Origin: Gigaspora rosea
Lineage: Eukaryota; Glomeromycota; Glomeromycetes; Diversisporales; Gigasporaceae
Length of the DNA stretch: 64,000 nucleotides
Direction of reading: 5' to 3'
Assembly: GCA_003550325.1 (NCBI GenBank)
Contig: QKWP01000832.1
Coordinates: forward strand, 133,540 to 197,539
In this document: positions 1-9,768 of the stretch, piece by piece
Layout: each line of letters starts with the position of its first letter
Numbering within the stretch: the first letter of the stretch is position 1
Translations under genes and position numbers: made by a program
The notes under the pieces: model-generated
The model's input: only the letters and a program-made list of their open reading frames with translations
The model's database searches: none
What the model was told of the DNA's origin: nothing

Positions 1-290
1 GCTTGGTTGTCTCTCGTCAAACCGGTATACAAGAAGGATAAAAATATTAATAGCTAATCGGTTTTGACAAGGCTAACAGCCTCCACCTGTGGACGTTTAA
101 ATAACTCTCAGTGAGTTGAGGACTTTAAAAAGAGAGAAACGGCTATAATGGCAGGTCGCACCTGGGCTTCGTTGAAGTCGAGTGAGTCTTTATTAGATAT
201 AGAAAAGTTTAAAGTATATAGTAATATAGAAGTAAACTTAGTGCATATATATGTAATTCTTATTAATAAAGGCAGGGCCGCTAGTTAAAA
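1..290 (+). repeat. Possible 3' end of a retroposon with A tail
   Basis: This stretch is less AT-rich than what follows. It ends in an AATAAA-like word (about 269-274) and then a short GC-rich word followed by a nine-base A tract at about 288. That arrangement resembles the 3' tail of a retroposed copy or transcript. No open reading frame of useful length and no recognisable protein motif was found. The left end is cut by the window, so neither a target duplication nor a family can be shown. It could equally be single-copy intergenic DNA. Confidence 0.2.
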
Positions 291-744
291 AAAAATTATA
301 ATTATTACTACATATAAAATTACTATATAAAGTAATATGTACAACACTGTACAACCTTATGATATAAATTAGGTTTTATTTTATATATTAACAACTACTG
401 ATCCAATTAAGCTAAAATTTTAACTATATATTTAGCATATACATGGCAATGCACTTGCTTAGTATAAATTTATAAAGTTGCATTTTGATGGCGAAAATAA
501 TTTTTTTTAAAAAAAACTTTTTTTCTTGCTTTTTTTTTAAAAAAATTAAGTTTTTAAAAAAATTTATAACACAACAAACAAACTATAAAAAGATAATAAA
601 AATTATATCAAAAAGTAGCCTAGAGCTTTCTTTATTAGATATAAAAAAATTATACATAAATAGTTAAAATTGTTAAACTTTTATATATAGACAAAATTGA
701 CTTTTAGTTTTGGTGTATCTACATTTTTGCACTGGCCCATAATT

Positions 745-905
745 TAAAAATAAAATTCTTATTTCCAAATATTATTTTACCAAATTTTATTTAAATATAT
801 TTATAGTAATTATACAAGCAAATTTGCTTGCAAACCTTTACAGATTAAGGGATAGTATTTTTTCAAGCAAATTTGTTTAAAAAGCCTACAGATTAAAAGA
901 TAGAT
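745..905 (+). repeat. Fragment of the TGCAGGCAAATTTGC-TIR repeat family
   Basis: The text matches the 3' part of the element at 42600-43195: a run ending in a short palindrome around GCAAATTTGC, then CAAACCTTTACAGATTAAGG. A second degenerate copy of the terminal motif follows about 60 bases later (about 855-900). Only the terminal region is present, so this is a truncated relic. The rest of 291-1700 is AT-rich and holds no gene I can support. Confidence 0.55.
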
Positions 906-1140
906 ATTACTAAATATTTATAGCAATTTAAACTAATTTACAATTTATATCTACTAAAATAACTAAAGCTTACTCAAATTCAAATTATTTAATTCTCTAT
1001 TCTAATCAAGTTTTTTTGGTTTTAACTTTTGTAAATTTATTTAAACCTAATATTTATATATTGTACTTATTTTTTTCTAATTAGTAAGCTACTATATATA
1101 TATTTATATAACAAATATTTTTTTCTGCATATATTTAAAT

Positions 1141-3230
1141 AATCAGTTTGATGAATTCCTCTTTTCAAAAATTATATCTAAATCATCAGTTCTAGTATCT
1201 ATTTTCAAATTAGATTCTTTTATAATATTATTAGAAGTTCATACTATCTTTTTACTTGAAATTTTTTAAGTAAACTTTTATCTAGCATTTTCTTGGTTTC
1301 ATATCTATAAAAACCATTTTGCAAATAAGCTATATAGATTCAGATTAGTAAATAAAGCTAATATATATAATTTTGTATAAAGTAACATAGCACTTAGCCT
1401 GGTTTTTCAAATTATTAACTATTAGTTAATATATATACATATAAGTTAAATAGGGCTTATTTTGCAAAGAATCTTTTTGTTAGTATGCAAAAGATCGGAG
1501 TCAGTTATTAGAAAAGATCTGATTCAGTGCATTTTGACAATCTTTCATGGAACTACTGTGGTCGCTTTAATTCAACGTACGTACAATAGGCGCAAAAAAG
1601 GATCGGGCAAAAGATGTAGCGCATCAGTATAATACCAAACATTAAAGAGCATGTTGTTAAGCGAGACTATCCACAAGTTATCAGACAAGTCTTTTGGCAT
1701 CTCACTTCGTCTTCGTCGTCGTCGTCTTTGTTTTCTATATCTCATAATCTTTTTCGTCGTCGTCTTCGTCTTCACATCTTCATTCATATTCAGATAAAAT
1801 AGATATCTGTACATTATCACAATGTCATTTTAGCAAAGATATATACATTAATATGTACTGTAATTAATCATTATCGAAATCATAAACGGCTGTAAACAGT
1901 TAAACGATTAGAAAATTTTAGGCGGCTCTAATCTCTGCTTTAAATTCGGATTCAAGGCATTGAGCCGCCGTTTTCAGAGCCTAATAGTCCTTTTACTGAG
2001 CCATTAAACAGTTTGATTTAGCGCAACTCGTCTTGACTCAAGCCGGTTGTATCACTATTTGTAAGCAATGAACCTAGAACTATTCGTTCTCTCATGTTTA
2101 TTAAATAAATATCCGGATATGCCCGATCTCTACTGCGAAAAAAAATTTCAAATGCATATGCATTTTCTATTTATGGTAGACAGTCTAGGATCTTTTTCTT
2201 TTAAAACGAAAGCTTCTCATTGATTAATAGCTTCTCATTGATGAATAACTTCTTCTTATTGATTAATAGATTAAAGTGAAATAAATATGTATGGTATAAG
2301 CCACCGAAAAATAATTTTTTTGGGGCGCATTTTTAGGGTTAAGTTTAGAGGTTAGTTTTTAGAGTAGAGTTTATATTAAACAAGTATAATGGGCTTTGGA
2401 GAGTTAAACACATTTCATTTTAATCCGATTTCATTATGATCCGCGACATAGTGATAGATAGATTTACATCCGGGTATTTTACATGGAGTACGATTGGATG
2501 GAGCGAAAAACTTATGATCTTACTTGCCGCGATTATGAGTTGCTTGAATTTTTTTTTTGTCCATTCCTTGTGGAAACTTTAAATTGATTTTGAAAACCGA
2601 AGAATTTAAGACATGACACGAACTTTGAAATAAGAAAGGTCGAAAATACGAACCAAATATCGGATTAGTATTTTGCCTGTTTACATGCATATGAATATAA
2701 AGCTATTAAAACATGCTGCTTTAAAACAAAGAGAACAAATATTCATAGGTCAAACTATTATTAAAAGAAAAAAAACAAACCGGCAGTTTTAGCAAACCCT
2801 AGCCTGACCTAACTATGAATATTTTTAGGTCTCATAACACATACTTATTTATTACTCATCATACATTTATCGGATAAATAATATAAAACTAAATATTTTC
2901 AGTTTTCAAGTTTAACAACCTGATAAAACGCCTCCGTTTTATTATTAGTTATTATTTGGGACGAGTACATTATTAATAGGAGTGCACGAAATTGATCAAG
3001 TAATCAATGTGGTATAGTGGTAAAAACATGAATAGTCCTTAATCCACACTTTCCCATTTTAATTTTAATTGCTGGTACATATAGTTCACACACATTTTAC
3101 TTATTCATCATTAATGAGATCATTCTTTGCGATGACTCGTGAGAGATATCCTTATCAAAAAGCAAAAAAAAACAAATACACGCACAACCTTAATTTTTTT
3201 GTCATCTTGTCTTGTGTGATATAAAAAAAA
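1141..3230. other. Gene-free AT-rich stretch
   Basis: No supportable gene. Three items stand out. A CGT/CTT trinucleotide microsatellite lies at about 1706-1772. At 2308-2460 there is a copy, in opposite orientation, of the repeat at 41190-41300 (shared words TTTTTTGGGGCGCATTTTTAGG, followed by the ATTTCATTTTAATC/ATTTCATTATAATC pair). A weak tRNA A-box-like word at about 3010 has no B box. Confidence 0.5.
1706..1772. repeat. CGT/CTT trinucleotide microsatellite
   Basis: Two blocks of CGTCGTCGTC interspersed with CTT units. The Arg/Lys-rich reading frame seen on the minus strand here is a product of this repeat and not evidence of a gene. Confidence 0.8.
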
Positions 3231-3236
3231 AGCACA

Positions 3237-3305
3237 TACGTTCAGTACGTAAGTACGTACTGTTGTATGTACAGTACGTACGACGTAGTATGTACGTTCG
3301 TGCCT
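3237..3305. repeat. GTAC-rich palindromic cluster
   Basis: A dense run of GTAC, ACGTAC and GTACGT words, self-complementary over short distances. It lies about 540 bp upstream of the pseudokinase start. Similar clusters occur at 9478-9500, 17733-17768 and 34900-34975, the last about 180 bp upstream of the deubiquitinase gene. It may be an ordinary microsatellite or a shared cis element. Confidence 0.6.
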
Positions 3306-3843
3306 AATTAATATTGATACATGATTATTCCTTTAAAACAGTTTTTATGTGCAGCAGAATGTAGTAATTGCAACATTTTCCACCATTCACACAACATTAT
3401 TCACCATTATGTACTGCGGATGGCTAAAATTATATTTATTTTAATACATATAAATCAAATGACTAAACAAACAATTATATAATGCTCTCCAGATACAATG
3501 TGTTAGATTGTTTGTCACTATTAGCTATTCGGGAGGCGTCTTTGTTTACAAATAAATAAAATAATATCCAAACATAATTTGCTTCCTAAACCTTTTTTTT
3601 TTTTTTGTTTCCAATTTAAGTTTTATATAAATTGACACTTTTTTTCTCATGTTCAAATTATCATCTCTGCCTCGTTCCTCCCAAGGCGTTAGCCAAGCTC
3701 GTGTATATCCCTTACCATTCACCCCTCATCTTGTATCAATTTTATTCGAATTGTATTCAAGATTATTAACCGTACCTCTTTGGTGAATTTCTTCGCGCGT
3801 CGATCAAGCATAAACAATCCCTAAATATCAAACTTTATAGATA

Positions 3844-4129
3844 ATGATTTCTTTCGAAAATGTACTTTCAAAAATAGACGAAAATGAAGAAACAATTTTT
3901 AGCGATGATTCTATAAAACATGATGCATTATTTAATATGCAAAATGATCAATTTCCCTATTTACCATTAGATGTGTTAGAATTAGATTGTAATTTGGGAT
4001 ACGTGATCAATGCCATCAACGTGAAGAACAAGGATAAGGTAAGTACGTACTTATGTACATACATATGAATTGAATTTTTTTATGATGTTAAAAAAAAGTT
4101 GCCTTATTCTAAAAAAACAATTTTTTTCG

Positions 4130-4160
<31 letters not shown>

Positions 4161-5301
4161 GTGTTTATGTATTTAATCGAGCAAACGAATACTGTACAAG
4201 TAAATAAGACCCGTTCATTAATCTATTTTATGGATAAAACGAAACATGTTCCATACATCCAACATCTTATCGATGTAATTGAAGATGAAAATTACTTGGG
4301 TATTGTTTGGGAGGATCCTGGTCAGCCGATGTTTGAATTGCTCCAGAATGCTGGGCATAATTTAAACCTACAAGAAATCTTTTGTCAGATTTGTTTAGCC
4401 CTTGCAAATCTGCATGAGAATAATTTAGCTCATATGTCTTTAAATTGTGATACACTTTGGATTAAGAATAACAATGTGAAAATTGTAGATTTTGCTTCGT
4501 TAGGTCATTTTACCACAGCAAATCCTGTTCACATTGTGCAAACTTTGAATCCTAGTTCATATGATATATTTACTCCTCCTGAAATTATTGAACGACAACC
4601 TTGCTGGGGTTGGAGACCCGATGTTTGGGCTCTGGGTGTTGTTTTCTATTATACGATAGTAGGTCAATTTCCTTGCGATGGCGATTATGTAAGATTTCAT
4701 CAAGAAATAAAAAATGGTTCATTTTTATTTCCCGAGGAAATGGATCCAAGTATGTTTAAAAAAAAAAATTTTTTTTTTTCTTTAATTTATTATAGAACAG
4801 GGTGAATCCGCTTTGTAGATCGGAATCCGCGTTTTTTTTTTTTTATAAAAGCGGATTTCCCCTCATGTGATCATTCGTTTATTTATTATCATCATTTAAT
4901 TTACTATCATTACTCCTTATATAGATGTTTGTGATTTATTATCACATATGTGGGATCCGGATCCAACTAAGAAATTCGATATGTGGGATGTTATAAAACA
5001 TCCGTTTTTGGCTCCTCTATCGACACTAATTAACCAACAACAACAGCAGCAATATGATCAACAAACAAAACCAAAAAATTCAAAATTAAAAAAATTATTA
5101 AAAATTCCAAAAAAATTTCGTAAACATCGACGTGTTAAAAAGTTTGACTCAAATGTAAATATTTTAAATAATGATGATCAAGATTCGGTAAAAACTTTTA
5201 TAAAAAAGAAACAATTTAATTTTACGTCTAAATTTCGATGTATCATGAAAAAACTTACAAATACTCGTCATCCAAATCAACACCCAATCAAAAGGTTGTA
5301 A
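3844..5301 (+). CDS. Pseudokinase: protein-kinase-fold protein lacking catalytic residues
   Basis: Three exons, 3844-4038, 4161-4749 and 4925-5301, joined by GT-AG introns in phases 0 and 1, give 386 residues. The kinase fold is clear: a beta1-beta3 region, an aC-to-hinge region, HMSLN in place of HRDLK (156-160), a DFA activation-segment start (175-177), a PPE motif (204-206), the DVWALGVV helix F, and a WDPDP...HPF end. Three key residues are missing. The beta3 lysine of VAIK is Tyr (VFMY, 66-69), the HRD aspartate is Ser, and the DFG glycine is Ala. The Asn of the catalytic loop and the glycine-rich loop are also gone. The C-terminal tail has a Q-rich stretch followed by a strongly basic segment. 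From the known family this should be a scaffold or allosteric partner, not a phosphotransferase; the partner is unknown. A polyadenylation-like AATAAA lies at 5511-5516. Intron 1 ends in an exceptional run of T before its AG. Confidence 0.82.
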
Positions 5302-6126
5302 AAAAATTATTGTTCTTAATGTAGCCTTGATGTACTATATCACCTTTTCGTTTTTAGAATATCAATTTCCTTCGCATATCATCATTTAGATCCACAAGGC
5401 AAAATCAATTTTCTGGCAAAATCTACAAGTTATCATTGCATTTGACATGTATATGATAATTTTTTTGTGAATTATATTAACTTTTGTTAAAAAAAATATA
5501 TGATTGTTACAATAAATACAGTAAAATTTGCTGTTGATGTTTTTTTAAAAAAAAAAAAGGATTCTCATTAATTTGATAATATTTGATAATTTTTTTTTAA
5601 AAATTGGTCATTTCACGAATATCCGATATATTGTTAATCTTATGAATATTTATAAACTTAAATTTTCACCGCACTTTTCAACTGTGATCGGAAATTTTTG
5701 AATTTTGAATATAATAATTTATTCTATAGATTATTATTAAAATACTAATATTAATTATTAAAGTATTATAAAGTACTAATATAGTACTAATATTGTTGAA
5801 TTTTGAGCAAAGATATTCTAATAACAACCTCATCAATTTAAATAAATATTTAAAACCATTTTCGAATCTTAATAATTTGACAATTCGAAAATAATTTTAT
5901 ATATTGAAAATGAATAGGATATTAATTTGATACTTTGTTCAAAATTTGCAAGGGTATAAAAATTATTATTATTGGCGATTATAAGATATAATGTACTATA
6001 TAATGGTTATTATACTATATCAGATATAATTACTTATTCAATTATTTTTTAGGTATGAATTCAAAGGTTTCTACGATCACAGATTTTGAAAAGCGCCATA
6101 ATAATTTTTTTACGATTTTGATAACT

Positions 6127-6766
6127 TTATTCATTGTCTTCATCAGATTCTCGTAATATGGCTTTCAATGTCCTAATATCCTTCAAAATTTGTTTCATTA
6201 ATGAACTATTTTCTTCATGAATTTTAATCGATTTTATCAATGAATTTGAAACATCGTCGTCTGTTTCCTGATATTTTTCGATTAAAGAATTAATTGTTGT
6301 ATTCTTTTTTACAAGAGATTCATCTATCTCTATTTCTAAAGTTGGTGTTAATTCATAATTATCAAAATAACCAGTCCATGATTTCCTTTCAAATGGTGTT
6401 TTTTGATGATATTCAATGACTGCTGCTGAAATTCGTCGATGAAGATCTCTCATTGTTTTCTTACGATATGATGGATCTTTCAAAAGTTCTCGATCGATTA
6501 CGAAAGTAGGTCGTGGTGGTCGAATAGGAGGTTTGGGTTTAAAAAAATTTGGAAATCTTTCATTCCACCAATTTCTTACATTACCTGGTATTATTGGAAA
6601 GTGGTCATGTATTTTAGGTAAAAATACGATAACAACGAAAGTAATCGTCGCGAAACATAGTGTTATTCTTTTAGAATAAATAATAATTAATTAATTATAT
6701 AGTATTAAAAAATAAATCGTAATTTTTAGGATACGATCGAATAGCTAACCTTAAATAACGAGGCAT
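6127..6766 (-). CDS. Small single-pass membrane protein, family unknown
   Basis: The ATG at 6764-6766 opens a 17-nt first exon (6766-6750). A phase-2 intron (6749-6668, donor GTTAGC, acceptor TCTAAAAG) leads to exon 2 (6667-6127). The product is 185 residues. Residues 6-24 form a hydrophobic helix (RITLCFATITFVVIVFLP) that should act as a signal anchor or transmembrane segment. It is followed by a Trp-rich patch (NVRNWWNERFP), a proline-rich linker (KPKPPIRPPRP), a basic helix with paired Arg/Lys, and an acidic coiled C-terminal half ending ESDEDNE. It is convergent with the pseudokinase gene, 825 bp apart. I do not recognise the family. A small inner-membrane or ER protein is possible from the anchor-plus-coil layout, but this is inference. 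The tiny first exon is the least certain part. Confidence 0.55.
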
Positions 6767-6769
6767 CCT

Positions 6770-7700
6770 CTTTGAATGATTTGTTATTAATCTTACAATC
6801 GGCTTTATAAATAAAAATAATCTTACTACCTGCATAACTAGTATACTTTTTTTTTCTTTTTTTTTTTTTTTGTAAATCCACAATTGAATGAAGAATGAGG
6901 TCAATGTAAGAAAGAATTAATTCTGTTATATTTGGCACTATTTTTTTTTTCATAACATAATTAGAAAGTTTTCCATTTTGTATGGATTAATTTAATTAGT
7001 CATTCTTGAAAAAAAAAAGAAAAGTATACTAGAAAGAGTGGTCATCTTTTTGACTCATTAAATTTAATATACTGTATTTATATATATTTATATATATATA
7101 TATAGTAATTATACAGTCATTCTGACTATTAAATATCCATTTTAGTAAATTTCATACTTTCTGATTGGATTTCTTATCCATTACATCCGATTTACCGGCA
7201 AATATTGATATTGTAATAATAATTGATATAAAGTATATAATTCATTTTTTTAAGCCGTAAGAAACATGTGTACTTAATATACTTTAAAAAATTTGTGGTT
7301 CAGCCACTTGAATTCCATTTTGAATATCGATATATATATCTGGATTAAGAATAAGATAATAAAAGTCATGATAGTAAATATGTTTATTCTTTATAAGTCT
7401 AAAATTATTCATCGGATAAATATGGACCCTTTAAATGCTGATTATATCCTTTTTCTTACATGAAATGAAGAGCGATCATAGTCCTAAAAATAGTTGATCC
7501 TCCTCCATAAGTGCACGTTGTCGGAGAAAAAGTACACTTTGTAGAATGTGTATAAAATCAGCCTTTTTATGTTACATAAATTACATTATTGATGTCATTT
7601 ATCGTTATATATGAAGATGCATGTGAAGTTAGGAATCAAAACTGTGTGATATATAAAATTTATTAATGCTTTAGATAGAGAAGTAATTTTAAATATAATC
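6770..7700. other. Intergenic, no feature
   Basis: AT-rich DNA with a TA microsatellite at about 7078-7103. Nothing else supportable was seen. Confidence 0.5.
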
Positions 7701-7702
7701 TT

Positions 7703-7930
7703 ATTAAAATTTTAAATAGATGCACAGCACTATCTGTTCGATAATTTCGGATGAAATTTTCGTAGAGACCAGCATTACGTCTCTACAAACAAAAATAGAT
7801 TAGAATTTTTCATCTTTAAATAAAAGAAATGGCTCTATAGCTTTGGTTGTAAAGACGTAATGCTGGCCTCTGCGAAATTTCATCCGGAACTATCGAACAG
7901 TTAGGTTGTGCATCTATTTAAAATTTTAAT
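7703..7930. mobile_element. Foldback MITE, about 228 bp
   Basis: Nearly the whole element is one inverted repeat. The outer 23 bases of each arm are exact complements (7703-7725 and 7908-7930, starting ATTAAAATTTTAAATAGATG). The arms continue inward for about 100 bp with scattered mismatches, around a loop of about 45 bp. It has no coding capacity. Foldback MITEs of this kind are moved by a transposase supplied elsewhere. No target duplication was confirmed. Confidence 0.75.
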
Positions 7931-8439
7931 CATTATACGTATTTAAAATTTGCTTCGCTATTTAAAAATTCATTGCTTAATAAATTTTACTATATGACCA
8001 TACATAGTTTTGATTTACCCAATGTGAGGTGCATTTATGGAAGGTTAAATGTAATACGTATTAAGGTGAAAACATAAGTTGTTCAGGAGGAATCGCTCTC
8101 TATTATACAAAAGTGAGATAATGTCACATGTTTTTAGTTTTTATTATTAAGAATTTCGAAAAAAAAAATTTTTAATGAGACTAAAATTAAATTTTTATAG
8201 AGTTTCAAGTAATGATAGGACCTCTTGAATTTATTATTAAACATTAATAATGATTAAAAATTAGACTTTACTAAAATGCACCTATGGTATTTTGCTACAT
8301 TATCTCAAAAACTGGTTAATAATAGTATGCGGTAGCTCCAAGTAAAAATGCTTTACGCATCTAAAAACCCTTCCCAAATCCTAATCCTAACCCCAAACCT
8401 AACCCAAAATACTAACCCTATCATGAAAACTTTAAAAAT

Positions 8440-8640
8440 TTAGGAAATCCTATTTTCATCCGGGTTAAAGTCGTCGTTATATAATTTTTATTATATTATA
8501 TAATATAAATCTCATCCACCCTAACCACTAACCAATTTATAGAATCTTTAGTTTGTTATAGTAGTTTGTATTGTATAACATTATGGAAATTATACATCGG
8601 GTGACTTTTTAACCCGAGTGAAAATAGATTCCCAATAATT
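8440..8640. mobile_element. Short TIR element
   Basis: Imperfect terminal inverted repeats face each other: AATCCTATTTTCATCCGGG near 8446 and its approximate complement ending AACCCGAGTGAAAATAGATT near 8631. The interior is AT-rich. Telomere-like CCTAACCC words lie just outside on the left (8380-8420). Confidence 0.5.
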
Positions 8641-9077
8641 TTATACAAAACCGAGAAAATCTTTATATAATAACATATAATAGGTGCAAAACCACCATAG
8701 GTGTGTTTCATAATAAATGAAAAAGTACTATGAACAATTATTAATATGCAGTTATTAAAGCAATACACGTGAACTGCTTGTCGAATTTTTAATGATTAAA
8801 AACTATTAATAATATTAATATTTATATAATTATTAATTATATATTTTATTATTAACTAAGATAAAGAGCAAACCCAATTCCAAACTCCAATGATAATAGT
8901 CAATTAAATAAGCAGAGTTTGTATATATAACTTACAATATTTCAGTTAAGAAAATTATTACTTTCAAATTATTGGTGTTTTTTTTTTATAATATATATTA
9001 TTCTGGCTTTATATAATGGTTTTTGATTACTTTAATAATTAGGATTAATTTATTTGTAGCCCTGGCTACATGTAGCT

Positions 9078-9335
9078 TACCGTAAATCGCCGGATACAAG
9101 ACCCTGATCTCTTACATTCCACTAATTTTAAAACCTATAATAGACCTCGGGTCTAGTATACAACCAAGAGTTCGTGTTGCTAAGAAGAAAACTTTGAAGA
9201 GTATGCACATAATAAGCAGTCTGGATATTTGAAAAAATACAAGTTTGATTAATATAGATTCTCTGATTTGCATCTGGGTATACTACGTAGTGGGTCTACT
9301 AGTACAGGGGGTCTTGTATCCGGCGATTTACGGTA
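9078..9335. mobile_element. Tc1/mariner-like MITE with TA target site
   Basis: Perfect 27-bp terminal inverted repeats at 9078-9104 and 9309-9335 (starting TACCGTAAATCGCCGGATAC). The outermost TA on each side is the dinucleotide expected as the target duplication of the IS630-Tc1-mariner superfamily, so the element proper is 9080-9333. It has no reading frame. The perfect TIR identity suggests recent mobility. Confidence 0.85.
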
Positions 9336-9768
9336 ATAATTTCTATAGCTAGGAAAACAGGAACTGTTAATAATGTCCAGAGCTAAAATCTTAAATTAAT
9401 TATTAATACATATTATTAAATAAATATATAATTTATATATACTGTATAATATAAAATAACTATAAAATTATATAATACGTACAGTACGTAAGTGATAATC
9501 TTTTTTTTTTATATATACCCCAACAACCAATCATATTTGGCAATTAGTGGATAGAGATATGATCCGTCTCATTTCATTGGGTTAGGGCTCGAGAAATTCC
9601 TCCCTTTAAACGTCCGCTACCCAATGAAATAAATATTTTTAGCTTACGTGAGGTTTATAGAAAATTTTTGGATTTTCAATACAAAATAAATATATATTTT
9701 TTATTACATCATTTACAAGAAATTTTGAGATAAAATATTTTAAAATTCCATGAACTATAATTATACGC

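Noticed and set aside
485-667. 60-codon plus-strand frame rich in Lys, Phe and Ile
   Set aside because: It is made of A and T runs, has no complexity and no flanking exon; expected by chance in DNA of this composition.
3005-3075. TGGTATAGTGG word like a tRNA A box
   Set aside because: No B box at the right distance and no cloverleaf; not a tRNA gene or a SINE head that can be supported.
6695-6953. Two longer minus-strand frames overlapping the first exon of the membrane protein gene
   Set aside because: They run through a K-rich poly-A tract and do not splice in frame to exon 2; the short ATG exon at 6766-6750 does.
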